Positions 1 through 8,571 of a stretch of 35,931 bases of DNA are shown here, in pieces. Made by a program: the position numbers and the translations under genes. The notes beneath the pieces are model-generated. The model worked only from the letters and a program-made list of their open reading frames with translations, was not told the DNA's origin and made no database searches. The stretch covers positions 1-35,931 of the forward strand of contig JAOAAF010000017.1 in assembly GCA_026419015.1 (NCBI GenBank), given 5' to 3'. How positions within the stretch are numbered: the stretch's first letter is position 1; each line of letters opens with the position of its first letter. This DNA is from Spirochaetota bacterium. GTDB taxonomy: Bacteria > Spirochaetota > UBA4802 > JAGODF01.

Positions 1-770
1 GTAACAACTATTCCTGTGGGTAAATGGGTAATGCGCACAGCGGAATCTGTTGTATTCACTGACTGCCCTCCATGCCCTGAAGATCGATAGACATCAATTC
101 GAAGATCATCGGGATGAATTTGCACTTCGTTTTCTTCAGCTTCAGGAAGGATAGCAACAGTCACTGCTGACGTGTGAATGCGGCCACCAGATTCAGTAAT
201 AGGTATACGTTGCACGCGATGCACACCCGATTCATATTTTAAATTATCATACGCATCCTGCCCGCTAATCGACACAATTATTTCTTTATACCCGCCAATG
301 CCTGTTGGATTTGAATCCATAATCTCCATTTTCCAGCCTTTTAAATCGCAATATCGCGCATACATTCGAAACAAATCTGCAGCAAAAAGTGCCGCTTCTT
401 CGCCACCAGTTCCTGCGCGTATTTCTAAAATAATATCTTTCCCAGAATTCGGATCTTTCGGTAAAAGCATTATTTTTAGTTCATCATCGATCGCATCTAA
501 TGCGCATTGAAGAGTATCAATTTCTGAAATAAGAAGTTTTCGCATCTCTGCATCTTTTTCAGTTCGCAAAAGTTCTTTTGCATCTTCCAGTTCCTTTGCT
601 TTCTTTTTCCGATCAAGATATTTTGCAACAATTGGCGTAAGCCGAGCATGTTCCCGTGACAACTGTTTATAGCGGTTTTGATCTGAAATAACTTCAGGAC
701 TGCTCAGTTCCTGTTCCAATTGCACATGTCTTCTCACAATTCCGTCAAGTTTATCAAACATTGCTACCAT
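1..770 (-). CDS. prfA: Peptide chain release factor 1 (RF1), C-terminal part beyond window
   Basis: Class I release factor that reads UAA/UAG on the ribosome and triggers peptidyl-tRNA hydrolysis. The minus-strand frame stays open from the left edge to an ATG at 770, giving about 256 residues; roughly the last 100 of a normal RF1 lie outside. Visible hallmarks are the GGQ loop in the context [18 protein letters not shown], and PIT in [18 protein letters not shown] is the RF1-type P-x-T codon-recognition tripeptide (RF2 has SPF). The acidic [12 protein letters not shown] segment is also RF1/RF2-typical. The ATG at 770 has GGAAG nine bases upstream. A second in-frame ATG at 761 gives the familiar MFDKL start but is less well spaced. 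prmC often follows prfA in bacteria, which cannot be checked here. Confidence 0.96.
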   Translation of the reverse strand, partial: MVAMFDKLDGIVRRHVQLEQELSSPEVISDQNRYKQLSREHARLTPIVAKYLDRKKKAKELEDAKELLRTEKDAEMRKLLISEIDTLQCALDAIDDELKIMLLPKDPNSGKDIILEIRAGTGGEEAALFAADLFRMYARYCDLKGWKMEIMDSNPTGIGGYKEIIVSISGQDAYDNLKYESGVHRVQRIPITESGGRIHTSAVTVAILPEAEENEVQIHPDDLRIDVYRSSGHGGQSVNTTDSAVRITHLPTGIVV

Positions 771-890
771 GAAACAACACTTCCAGAAAAAATATTAATA
801 TCATAATTGTGAGGATTTTTGCATTTGATAGGATAAAAACAGGAATACACAATAGTTCATCCACGCCGCACGTACTCACAAAAGCATATA

Positions 891-964
891 TGCTCCCGGG
901 AGGACTCGAACCTCCGGCACATGGTTTAGGAAACCACTGCTCTATCCACCTGAGCTACGGGAGC
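891..964 (-). tRNA. tRNA-Arg (anticodon CCT)
   Basis: A full cloverleaf can be folded by eye. The acceptor stem is GCTCCCG/CGGGAGC, the D stem GCTC/GAGC, and the anticodon stem GTGGT/ACCAT with loop TTCCTAA, giving anticodon CCT (codon AGG). The T arm is GGAGG-TTCGAGT-CCTCC and the discriminator base is A. The 3' CCA is not encoded. A TATAAC hexamer at 981-986 on the minus strand is a plausible -10 element, but no well-spaced -35 was found. It lies 120 bases upstream of prfA on the same strand. No integrase or att-like duplication is seen beside it. Confidence 0.95.
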
Positions 965-1165
965 AATTGCGTTAATGATTGTTATACAGACGCGTCAGCC
1001 CAAAAATTGTAAAGAATTTTTCAAAATTTTCATTTTGTGAGCATCTTAAAAATCGTATCATAACTTAACTTAACGTACAAAAAAAAGGCCTACATCAAAA
1101 ATACTTATGTTGTGATCATTCTACGGAAAATTCACCCGGCGATTACATATAGTGAGTTGATGATT

Positions 1166-1804
1166 TTAAGAACTTTTTCTTCTGGAATTAACGATTCTTT
1201 GAAAGTCACGAATATTTTTAATGTGAATGCGATCATTGTAGAGTTCAATTTTCCCTGTGGCATTAAAATGCGTAAGAATTTTCTGTACCTCATTTATTTG
1301 CATGCCTGCCCAATTAGCTACTTCTTCAATATTACACCGCAACGTAATCGGTCCTTGCATATCGATATGCGGATCCGATTCTGCAAGCATAATAAGCACA
1401 TCCATTACTTTTAATTGGGGTTCTTCCAATAGCAATATCATCAGCCTCCTCTTTGCATCGTAAATCCGCTTAGAAAAAATAACGAGCAGTTTATATGCCA
1501 TTTGAGGATTTCCCTGTATCAGCGCATCAAAATTATCGCGATGAAATTTTAAAATTTTACAATGCTCCAATGCAATTGCTGACGCAGAACGAGGTTGTTC
1601 TTCGAGAATCGCCATCTCGCCAAAAATATCGCCCGGCTTTAGCACATCGATTGTTTTTTCCGTGTTATTTACAATCTTAACAATTTTTACTCTTCCTGAT
1701 TGAATGATATAAAATTCATTTCCCGGCTCAAACTCGCAAAAAATAAGTTCATTAGGAGCATATTCCACCATAAATTTATCAAAAATAGGATTATCGAGTA
1801 ACAT
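1166..1804 (-). CDS. Crp/Fnr-family transcriptional regulator
   Basis: Predicted cytoplasmic DNA-binding regulator of 212 residues, the usual length for the family. Residues about 10-115 form a cyclic-nucleotide-binding beta-roll. Its phosphate-binding cassette, GEMAILEEQPRSASAIA, keeps the Glu (E63) and Arg-Ser pair (R72, S73) used by cAMP-binding Crp proteins, so cyclic-nucleotide binding is plausible. A C-terminal winged helix-turn-helix (about 155-195) contains EEVANWAGMQINEVQKIL. No Cys cluster for an Fnr-type Fe-S centre is visible. The ATG is two bases after the stop of the CNBD-TPR gene, with AAGG in the preceding gene's last codons as ribosome site, so the pair is almost certainly cotranscribed. 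Target genes cannot be named. Confidence 0.9.
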   Translation of the reverse strand: MLLDNPIFDKFMVEYAPNELIFCEFEPGNEFYIIQSGRVKIVKIVNNTEKTIDVLKPGDIFGEMAILEEQPRSASAIALEHCKILKFHRDNFDALIQGNPQMAYKLLVIFSKRIYDAKRRLMILLLEEPQLKVMDVLIMLAESDPHIDMQGPITLRCNIEEVANWAGMQINEVQKILTHFNATGKIELYNDRIHIKNIRDFQRIVNSRRKSS

Positions 1805-1806
1805 TT

Positions 1807-2994
1807 TTACCTTCTTCCCTGACTATTTTGAATTTTCATAAGGCGATTTTGCGCATCCCTATTTGTTTGATCTTTTGGTTCCATGCTTGCTGCTTTGCTA
1901 TAATACGCAATTGCTTTCTCATAATTTTTTAAATCTTCAAAAATCATGCCCATATAAAGGAGTGCATTTTTAATGACCGTTGATTTTGGAAACTTCTTTA
2001 TTAACCCAGAAAGGGTGTTAAGCGCCTCATTGTATTTACCGAGCTTGTAGTGGCAACGCCCAAGCTCAAAATGCGCCTTCTCGTAAATTCGTTTTTCTGC
2101 TTCCCCCTGAAGGGATTTGCTATTAATAATTCGTTCATAAAGTTTGACTGCATCCTGATACTGTCCTGAGGCAAAAAGGCGCATCCCTTCATAAAATATC
2201 TCATTAATATCCTGCATAGATACTTCCGAAAAAGTCTGATCATCTAATGTCAGATCATCGAGAATATCATTCGATTTATTATCAGAAAGAAAATCATCCA
2301 TTTCACCTCCCAAAGGTGATCTGGTTGTTTCTGGTTTTGATTGCTCTGAAATATCTTCTTCCTCAATATTAAAATCTGTCATATTTTCATCTGCTATTCT
2401 TTGCCCACTTCTCGTTTGTGTGGAAAAACCAACTCCAGGAGAACTTGTTGCAAAATTTCCCGATTTCAATTGCTGCAATTTATCTTTCGCTTGAGAAGCA
2501 TATTTCGAATCGGGATAGTATTCCAAATATTTTTTAAATGCATACATCGCTTGTTGTGGACGTCCCATATTATAATAATATTCACCCAATTTAAACAATT
2601 CTACTTCGGGATTAATGCTTTCCCCCTCGCCCAGAACTTCGCGCACTGTTTTCCCAATCTTTCGTAACTGATTACTAAATACGCGAAGCATTTTCTTAAC
2701 CACACCGACATTTTGAAGAATCATCTTTTCAAAATCGGCAAGCGTTAACACTAGCACAACTGTATCGCCAAGCGTTTGAGCAGTTTCATCGCGTGGATAC
2801 CTTCCAAGCGCAGATTTGACGCCAAAAAACTCACCGGGTTTTACATGTACCTTCTCCTCAACCCACGTTTTATCTTCCACCTTTTTGGTCGTCAATACAA
2901 CTCTTCCCGACTTTAAAATATATATGTACTCGCTTTTATCGCCTTCCATGTAAACAATGGAACCGCTTTTATACGATCGCATCGTAATAGCCAT
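1807..2994 (-). CDS. CNBD-TPR fusion protein
   Basis: Protein of 395 residues from the ATG at 2994. GGGAG lies five bases upstream of that ATG; the frame extends five codons further to a TTG at 3009, which I reject. Residues about 8-110 are a cyclic-nucleotide-binding fold (SGSIVYMEGDKSEYIYILKS). One TPR-like unit spans about 133-175. An acidic, low-complexity linker covers about 200-260, and two or three more TPR units cover about 263-390. There is no HTH, so it probably acts as an adaptor rather than a DNA-binding regulator. The phosphate-binding cassette is degenerate: the canonical FGE Glu is Val59, and the residue after Arg68 is Asp rather than Ser/Thr. It may bind no nucleotide or a different ligand. 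It immediately precedes the Crp-like gene. Confidence 0.85.
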   Translation of the reverse strand: MAITMRSYKSGSIVYMEGDKSEYIYILKSGRVVLTTKKVEDKTWVEEKVHVKPGEFFGVKSALGRYPRDETAQTLGDTVVLVLTLADFEKMILQNVGVVKKMLRVFSNQLRKIGKTVREVLGEGESINPEVELFKLGEYYYNMGRPQQAMYAFKKYLEYYPDSKYASQAKDKLQQLKSGNFATSSPGVGFSTQTRSGQRIADENMTDFNIEEEDISEQSKPETTRSPLGGEMDDFLSDNKSNDILDDLTLDDQTFSEVSMQDINEIFYEGMRLFASGQYQDAVKLYERIINSKSLQGEAEKRIYEKAHFELGRCHYKLGKYNEALNTLSGLIKKFPKSTVIKNALLYMGMIFEDLKNYEKAIAYYSKAASMEPKDQTNRDAQNRLMKIQNSQGRR

Positions 2995-3069
2995 TACAGC
3001 TCCCAACAAATACCAGTATAATAATTCTACAAATAAATAATCTAAGAATTCATGCCCTTACTTAAATTA

Positions 3070-4299
3070 TTACGGATACTTAAATTCTACAGGCATAAAT
3101 GGAAACTCTTTTTTAAATCCAACCGCTTTGCTGATTCGCCTCAAAAGACCAATTAAATCACCAATAACCACTTTTTCTTTGCCGTCAAGAACAACTTTTT
3201 GATATTGTGATTTTTGTGCGAAGAAAATTTCTTCGTATTCCACATCACCATACATTGCCTTCCCAGCAATTACAACGAGTTTGACGTCTTTTAATTCAGC
3301 CTGTACGATAGAATTATATGCATTTCCCTTTCTTGCGAAAATTACGAGATCTGCAATAAATCCAGGTTTGATTCTTCCATGCCTGTACATGCGAAATGCT
3401 TTCGCAGGATTTATTGTCACCATCTTCACAATCTGTTCATCTGAAAGCTCTTTCCCATACGTGCGTTGATAATACGCTTTATCAAACTTCATTTCATACA
3501 AAAGATTCAGCCCTCCCGACATCGGCGAATCTGTACCGATGCACACATTCACGCCCTTTTCTAACATATAACGAATGTTTGCTGTTTTATTAAACATGAA
3601 TACGTTCGAATCGCCACACCATACAACAGATGCGTTCTTTTTCTTAATTTTATCGATATCTTCTTCGGAAAATGCAATACCATGAACCAATACCGAATGT
3701 TCCCCCAATCCATTATGTCTCTCAAGTACTTTCAAGTCATTGACTGTTTCAGCATCGAAACCTTCCGCAATATGCGTAATAAAAGGGATATCGTTTTTGA
3801 CTGCTTTTTTATACTCCTCCTCAATACCATCACCCCAATTCAGAGCAAATGAAGCTATCGAATGTACCAATGCGTAATCGCGAATAACGCGAACAGGAAG
3901 AATATCCAAAAAAGGGTCATTCACAAAATGCGGTATATGATCTGAAACAGTTGTTACCCCCGAAACCAGATTTCTATAAGCACCTAATAAATACAGATCC
4001 CTGTTTTCTATTTGTTGCCGTTCACGATATACCGGCGAACTCTTTAAATCATTATCCCATGGAAGCCAATTCTCATAAGGGCCGTTTCCAACTTTTGGAT
4101 AATATGTTCCAAGCAAATGATCATGGGCATTGATTAGTCCCGGCGATAACACGGAATTTTTGGCATCAATAACGACGGGTAATTTTTGCTCCACATGGCC
4201 AATTCTTTCTATTTTATCTCCCATGACAACAACAGAAGTTTTTTGTAAAACTTCTTCCGGCGTGAGAACGTCTGCACCTACTATACACCACTTCTTCAT
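3070..4299 (-). CDS. Amidohydrolase-superfamily metal-dependent hydrolase
   Basis: Cytosolic TIM-barrel hydrolase of the chlorohydrolase/cytosine-deaminase-like amidohydrolase family, 409 residues. The composite N-terminal sandwich leads to SPGLINAHDHLLG with metal ligands H59 and H61. Further ligands are H176 (FITHIAEG), H206 (VLVHG) and D257 (GTDSPMSGG). A C-terminal NPAKAFRMYRHGRIKPGFIADLVIF segment is typical of the family. Substrate is not predictable; deamination or dechlorination of a heterocycle, or another C-N hydrolysis, are the family options. GGAAGG ends five bases before the ATG. It lies 75 bases upstream of the CNBD-TPR gene on the same strand and may head that transcript. Confidence 0.88.
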   Translation of the reverse strand: MKKWCIVGADVLTPEEVLQKTSVVVMGDKIERIGHVEQKLPVVIDAKNSVLSPGLINAHDHLLGTYYPKVGNGPYENWLPWDNDLKSSPVYRERQQIENRDLYLLGAYRNLVSGVTTVSDHIPHFVNDPFLDILPVRVIRDYALVHSIASFALNWGDGIEEEYKKAVKNDIPFITHIAEGFDAETVNDLKVLERHNGLGEHSVLVHGIAFSEEDIDKIKKKNASVVWCGDSNVFMFNKTANIRYMLEKGVNVCIGTDSPMSGGLNLLYEMKFDKAYYQRTYGKELSDEQIVKMVTINPAKAFRMYRHGRIKPGFIADLVIFARKGNAYNSIVQAELKDVKLVVIAGKAMYGDVEYEEIFFAQKSQYQKVVLDGKEKVVIGDLIGLLRRISKAVGFKKEFPFMPVEFKYP

Positions 4300-4741
4300 C
4301 GCTACCTTCCCATGCTGATATCAAAAACCGTTAAAAAACGGGATCATTTACAAATTAACATTATTTTTAAATAACTCATTACTCATTAAAGCGTCAAGCA
4401 AAAATAATTTTCCTAAAATAATATCCTCCTGCGGGATTATAAGAAAACATGGCAAAAATACTTTTATAATTTATAAAATAAAAATTGAATTTTATAAAGT
4501 TTTAGCTTCTTCAATAGTTCAAAAACTTCTCGTGCAAAAAAAACTTGTGTTTCCGAAAATCATAGCATTTTTAATATAATTCTTCGGTAATAAACGATTG
4601 AAAAAAAAGATAAAAAAGATTGTTTTTTTAGCATATCTGTATTGATATAGTTCAATTTTCTTAAAGATATGCAACATAATTTAAAATTTTTTTCACAACG
4701 ATCATTCGAATGTAGTATTATTATAAATAATTAGGAATTAT
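4300..4741. other. AT-rich divergent intergenic region
   Basis: A 442-base spacer between the divergent amidohydrolase and sensor kinase genes with no convincing ORF. It is very AT-rich. It holds a 17-base perfect palindrome, TTTTATAATTTATAAAA (4462-4478), and an 8-base inverted repeat, GCATATCT/AGATATGC (4631-4638 and 4665-4672, 26 bases apart). Near 4328-4341, a short hairpin followed by T residues on the minus strand precedes the amidohydrolase start. Both promoters must lie here, but no hexamer pair was convincing. The best minus-strand candidate is TTGACG at 4392-4397 with a poor TATTTA 18 bases on. AT-rich sequence gives such elements by chance. Confidence 0.6.
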
Positions 4742-6802
4742 ATGAAACGTAGAGTTCCAATTTTCATTCTTTTTTTCGGCGCAGAAATATTTCTTATCCT
4801 TGCTGCATTCTATTTAATTATTTATTTTAAAAATCTTCCCGAAATCCATACTTATGTAGCATTGTTTTTAGGAATATATTTGTTTGTTCGGGCATTAGTT
4901 TTTATTATTATCCACTCTAAAACATTTACAAAAATTAATTACATCCTTTCAATAATAAACGATTTTAAAAAAGGGAAATTCATTGCTCATCACAACAATA
5001 ACCATTCGAATAATTCGCTTTCGCTCATTATTAAAGAACTTTCTGTAATGGGCAGAAATCTCGATAGCGTACTCAATTCGCAAAAATCTGAAATATCCAA
5101 ACTGCGAGAACTTTACCAAAACATTGTTCTTTCAATAAGTTCGTTTTTCATCGTACTAAACGAAAAGGGAGATATTATTTTTGCAAACGAAAGTTTTTGC
5201 AAGAAATTCCAATTTGATTTAGAAGACATTATTGGGAAAAAAATCGATTCTATTTTTATTTTTGTTACACCAACCATAAAAGAAAGCATAAAATCCGTTC
5301 TTACCAAAAAAGAACCAATAATTATCGAAAAGACCCATTTGCTGTCCTCAACTAGTATTGCGATTGTCGCAGATATAAAAATCTCCAGCATGATAGTTGA
5401 AGGAGAAACACAAGTTATACTTATAATCGATGATATCACTGCAATTTGTAAAAAAGATTTCCAAATGAATTTAATCTCTCAGGTATCAGAGACTATTCAA
5501 AGAGATGACGAAATTGAAAGCGTATTGCATGCTATTTTAATAGGTGTCACATCCGGTTCCGGTTTAGGTTTTAATCGCGCAATGCTTTTCCTCATCGATA
5601 ACAAAGAAAAAAAATTAGTTGGAAAAATGGCTGTAGGTCCTGATACCATGGAAGAAGCTATTCAAATCTGGAGCTCAGTATCAGCATGTGGAATTGACAT
5701 TTATAGCCAGTTAAAATCTTATCAAGAAAAAAACCATGAAAAAAGCAATTTTATCAATCTCGTTTTAAATACTTCATTTAGCCTAAAAGATACAACTAAT
5801 ATTTTCGTGCAGGCATGTCATAACCAAGAATACATACACGTGTACGATGCATATAACGATCCCCGAATCTCAGAAGAAATTCGAGATTTCATGGGAGTGA
5901 AAGAATTTGTAGTTATCCCTCTCATTTCAATGAACAAATCCATTGGCGTTATTGTCGCCGATAACAAATTCAATCAAGCGCCAATAGGTCAGGACAGCAT
6001 CGATTTGCTCTCGATATTTGCATTTCAGGCAGCGTTGCTCATTGAAAGCTACAACAACCTCCACATCATAAAAAAAGAAATGGAAAAAATTCAAGAAAAA
6101 CAGGAAGCGCTCATTGAATCAGAAAAGCTTGCTGCAGTCGGACGCATTGCGGCACACATCGCCCATGAAATACGTAACCCACTGGTCACAATGGGGGGCT
6201 ATGCTCGCAGAATTATTCAACTTGCAAAAGATACAAAAGAGATTATCAAAAATCAAGATCACATTATTAAGTCCGCTTCGGTAGTGCTCAAAGAGTCGGA
6301 ACGCCTCGAAAAGACTCTTTCTAACGTAATGGATTTTTCTCGCACTTCTTCCTTCATTATGGAATTTAACAATATCAACGAAATAGTGTTAGATACATTT
6401 GAACTTCTAAAAAATCTTTTTCAAGAACGACGAATAAATTGTAAACTCAATCTCAGCGAAGAATTACCATTAGTAAAATCGGACTTCAACCAAATGAAAC
6501 AGGTGATGCTGAATCTCATACAAAATGCAATCGATGCAACTCCACCCCAAGGAGAAATTTGTATATCAACAAAATCAAATGGGCAAAACGTCTACATTTC
6601 AGTTAAAGATACAGGGATTGGAATACCTCCAGAAGATTTAAACAAAATATTCGAACCATTTTATTCAACAAAGGTAACAGGAGTTGGGCTTGGGCTTTCG
6701 ATTATAAAAAAAATTATAAATGACCACAACGGCGATATCGCTGTTACATCATCTAAAGAAGAAGGTACAGAGTTTGTTGTGAAACTTCCACTCCCGAAGT
6801 AG
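4742..6802 (+). CDS. Membrane-bound PAS-GAF sensor histidine kinase
   Basis: Sensor kinase of 686 residues. Two hydrophobic helices (about 7-29 and 38-58) with almost no loop between them indicate a membrane anchor without a sizeable extracellular sensor. A PAS domain follows at about 115-225 and a GAF domain at about 245-440, so the signal is probably cytosolic. A short coiled coil leads to HisKA, with phospho-acceptor His475 in AHIAHEIRNPLVTMGG. The HATPase_c domain has the N box (LNLIQNAIDATPPQGE), G1 (DTGIGIP), F box (FEPFYSTK) and G2 (GVGLGLSI). All boxes are intact, so it should be active. The receiver gene starts 122 bases downstream; it is the obvious partner, inferred from position only. 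Confidence 0.93.
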   Translation: MKRRVPIFILFFGAEIFLILAAFYLIIYFKNLPEIHTYVALFLGIYLFVRALVFIIIHSKTFTKINYILSIINDFKKGKFIAHHNNNHSNNSLSLIIKELSVMGRNLDSVLNSQKSEISKLRELYQNIVLSISSFFIVLNEKGDIIFANESFCKKFQFDLEDIIGKKIDSIFIFVTPTIKESIKSVLTKKEPIIIEKTHLLSSTSIAIVADIKISSMIVEGETQVILIIDDITAICKKDFQMNLISQVSETIQRDDEIESVLHAILIGVTSGSGLGFNRAMLFLIDNKEKKLVGKMAVGPDTMEEAIQIWSSVSACGIDIYSQLKSYQEKNHEKSNFINLVLNTSFSLKDTTNIFVQACHNQEYIHVYDAYNDPRISEEIRDFMGVKEFVVIPLISMNKSIGVIVADNKFNQAPIGQDSIDLLSIFAFQAALLIESYNNLHIIKKEMEKIQEKQEALIESEKLAAVGRIAAHIAHEIRNPLVTMGGYARRIIQLAKDTKEIIKNQDHIIKSASVVLKESERLEKTLSNVMDFSRTSSFIMEFNNINEIVLDTFELLKNLFQERRINCKLNLSEELPLVKSDFNQMKQVMLNLIQNAIDATPPQGEICISTKSNGQNVYISVKDTGIGIPPEDLNKIFEPFYSTKVTGVGLGLSIIKKIINDHNGDIAVTSSKEEGTEFVVKLPLPK

Positions 6803-6924
6803 ATGTTGAAACAAAATTTAAGAAAATGTACTATTTTATGTACAAATTAATATTAAATGTATTATATTATACTTAAAGAAGCGATTGCACCGACGAAAAT
6901 TATTTTATTTAAAAGGAGATCTAT

Positions 6925-7287
6925 ATGAGCAAAATACTCATCGTTGAAGACGAACAAAATCAACGCGAGCTGTATTCAATGGTCTTACAGGAAGAAGGTT
7001 ACGAAGTTGATCAGGCATCAAACGGAAAAGAAGCAGTGGAAAAGGTAAAAGCAAATAAATACGATCTCGTTGTTCTTGATATCCGTATGCCAGAGATGGA
7101 TGGCATTGAAGCATTAGGGAAAATTCTCTCACGAGATAAAAAAATTCCAATTATCATTTACACTGCTTATTCTAATTACAAGAGCAATTTTATGACGTGG
7201 ACTGCTGATGCCTACATTACAAAATCATCGAACCTAAACGAACTGAAGGAAAAAATTGCTGAATTATTAGCAGCGCGATCTAAATAA
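6925..7287 (+). CDS. Stand-alone response regulator receiver protein
   Basis: A single CheY-like receiver domain of 120 residues with no output domain. The acidic pocket is in IVEDEQ (E8, D9); phospho-acceptor Asp52 is in VVLDIRMPEMDG; Thr81 is in YTAY; and Lys101 in TKSS completes the active site. AAGGAG precedes the ATG. It follows the sensor kinase by 122 bases and precedes glgC by only 22, so it is probably cotranscribed with glgC. A TATACT hexamer at 6868-6873, and an inverted repeat TGTAC/GTACA at 6827-6844, hint at its own promoter. With no DNA-binding domain it must act by protein contact or as a phosphorelay intermediate. Confidence 0.92.
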   Translation: MSKILIVEDEQNQRELYSMVLQEEGYEVDQASNGKEAVEKVKANKYDLVVLDIRMPEMDGIEALGKILSRDKKIPIIIYTAYSNYKSNFMTWTADAYITKSSNLNELKEKIAELLAARSK

Positions 7288-7309
7288 AGACTACTGGAAG
7301 GTCTTAGCT

Positions 7310-8539
7310 ATGCCACTTTTAGACGATTATATTAACAAAACGCTTACATTTGTTTTAGCGGGCGGTCAAGGTGAAAGGCTTTATCCGCTCACAAAGGATC
7401 GTTCTAAACCTGCTGTGCCATTCGGTGGGATTTATCGAATAATCGATTTTCCTTTGAGCAATTGTTTAAATTCAGGTTTTAAAAAAATAATTGTACTCAC
7501 TCAATATAAATCTCTTTCCTTAGACCGGCATATAAAAACAGCGTGGAACTTTTTCCCACGCGAATTAGGCGGTTTTATTGATGTCGTACCTCCTCAACAG
7601 CGAATAACCACGGACTGGTATCGCGGAACTGCCGATGCTATTTTTCAAAACATATATATCATCGAAATGGAAAAACCCGAATACGTGTTGATCCTCTCTG
7701 GTGATCACGTATACAAAATGGATTATAGAAAATTTCTCCTTAATCACATCGAAAACGATGCTGATCTTACAATTGCTGCAATTGAAACACCAATTTCCGA
7801 AGCTTCTCGATTTGGAGTTCTCGAAGTGGATCAAAGCAATCGCGTAATTGGCTTTGAAGAGAAACCAAAATCACCAAAACCAATACCCGGGAAAAACGAT
7901 CTGGCTTTCATTTCTATGGGTATTTACGTATTTAAGACGGAAAAGCTAGTGAAATACTTGTCTGAAGATCATCGTCTTGAAGGCTCCAACGATTTTGGCA
8001 AGGATATAATCCCTCGAATTTATGCAAAAGAGCGCGTATTTGCTTACGATTATGTACTCGCCGAAGGAACACGCGCTTATTGGAGAGATATAGGAACCAT
8101 TAGCTCTTATTTCGAATCAAACATGGATCTTGTATCAGTTTCGCCTCAACTAAATCTCTACGATCGCGAATGGCTTATCCGGACAAACATGGAACAATGG
8201 CCACCAGCAAAGACCGTCTTCGATGAAGGCGATCGGCGCGGTGTTGCAACAAATTCAATAATCTCCAATGGCTCAATCATAAGCGGAGCGAGAGTTTCTG
8301 GCTCCATTATTTCACCGGGGGTAAAAATTAACAGCTTTGCAAACGTAACGAACTCAATTGTTTTTCACGGCGTAACTGTTGGGCGCTATGCAAAAATTAA
8401 AAACACAATCATCGATAAAAATGTAACTATCCCAGAGGGTGAAGAAATAGGATATGATTTGGAAAAAGATGCAATGCGCTTTACGGTATCTCCCGAAGGG
8501 ATCGTGGTAATACCGAAAGGATATGTTTTCTTAAACTGA
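7310..8539 (+). CDS. glgC: Glucose-1-phosphate adenylyltransferase (ADP-glucose pyrophosphorylase)
   Basis: Makes ADP-glucose from ATP and glucose-1-phosphate, the committed step of bacterial glycogen synthesis. At 409 residues it has normal length. The N-terminal nucleotidyltransferase domain shows the signature VLAGGQGERLYPLTKDRSKP, then YRIIDFPLSNC, WYRGTADAIFQN, the SGDHVYKMDY active-site Asp segment, and GFEEKP. The C-terminal third (about 300-400) is a left-handed beta-helix with hexapeptide-like repeats (SNGSIISGARVSGSIISPGV). GGAAGG lies eight bases before the ATG. It is 22 bases behind the receiver gene, and convergent with malQ. No glgA, glgB or glgP is in this window. Confidence 0.95.
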   Translation: MPLLDDYINKTLTFVLAGGQGERLYPLTKDRSKPAVPFGGIYRIIDFPLSNCLNSGFKKIIVLTQYKSLSLDRHIKTAWNFFPRELGGFIDVVPPQQRITTDWYRGTADAIFQNIYIIEMEKPEYVLILSGDHVYKMDYRKFLLNHIENDADLTIAAIETPISEASRFGVLEVDQSNRVIGFEEKPKSPKPIPGKNDLAFISMGIYVFKTEKLVKYLSEDHRLEGSNDFGKDIIPRIYAKERVFAYDYVLAEGTRAYWRDIGTISSYFESNMDLVSVSPQLNLYDREWLIRTNMEQWPPAKTVFDEGDRRGVATNSIISNGSIISGARVSGSIISPGVKINSFANVTNSIVFHGVTVGRYAKIKNTIIDKNVTIPEGEEIGYDLEKDAMRFTVSPEGIVVIPKGYVFLN

Positions 8540-8571
8540 CTTGCATGTTAAAGATCAACAGGAAATAAAAT

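Noticed and set aside
178-510. Plus-strand frames inside prfA, and similar frames antisense to other genes
   Set aside because: They lie within well-supported genes on the other strand, show no family motifs, and lack ribosome sites.
891-964. tRNA-Arg as a possible integration site for a mobile element
   Set aside because: No integrase, no direct repeat of the tRNA 3' end, and housekeeping or regulatory genes on both sides.
1080-1165. GGCC followed by eight T residues downstream of the Crp-like gene, on the minus strand
   Set aside because: No adequate stem precedes the T run; I could not support an intrinsic terminator.
4328-4341. Short hairpin CCGTT/AACGG followed by T residues on the minus strand, upstream of the amidohydrolase
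   Set aside because: Only five base pairs with an A/T loop; too weak to call a terminator or attenuator in this AT-rich DNA.
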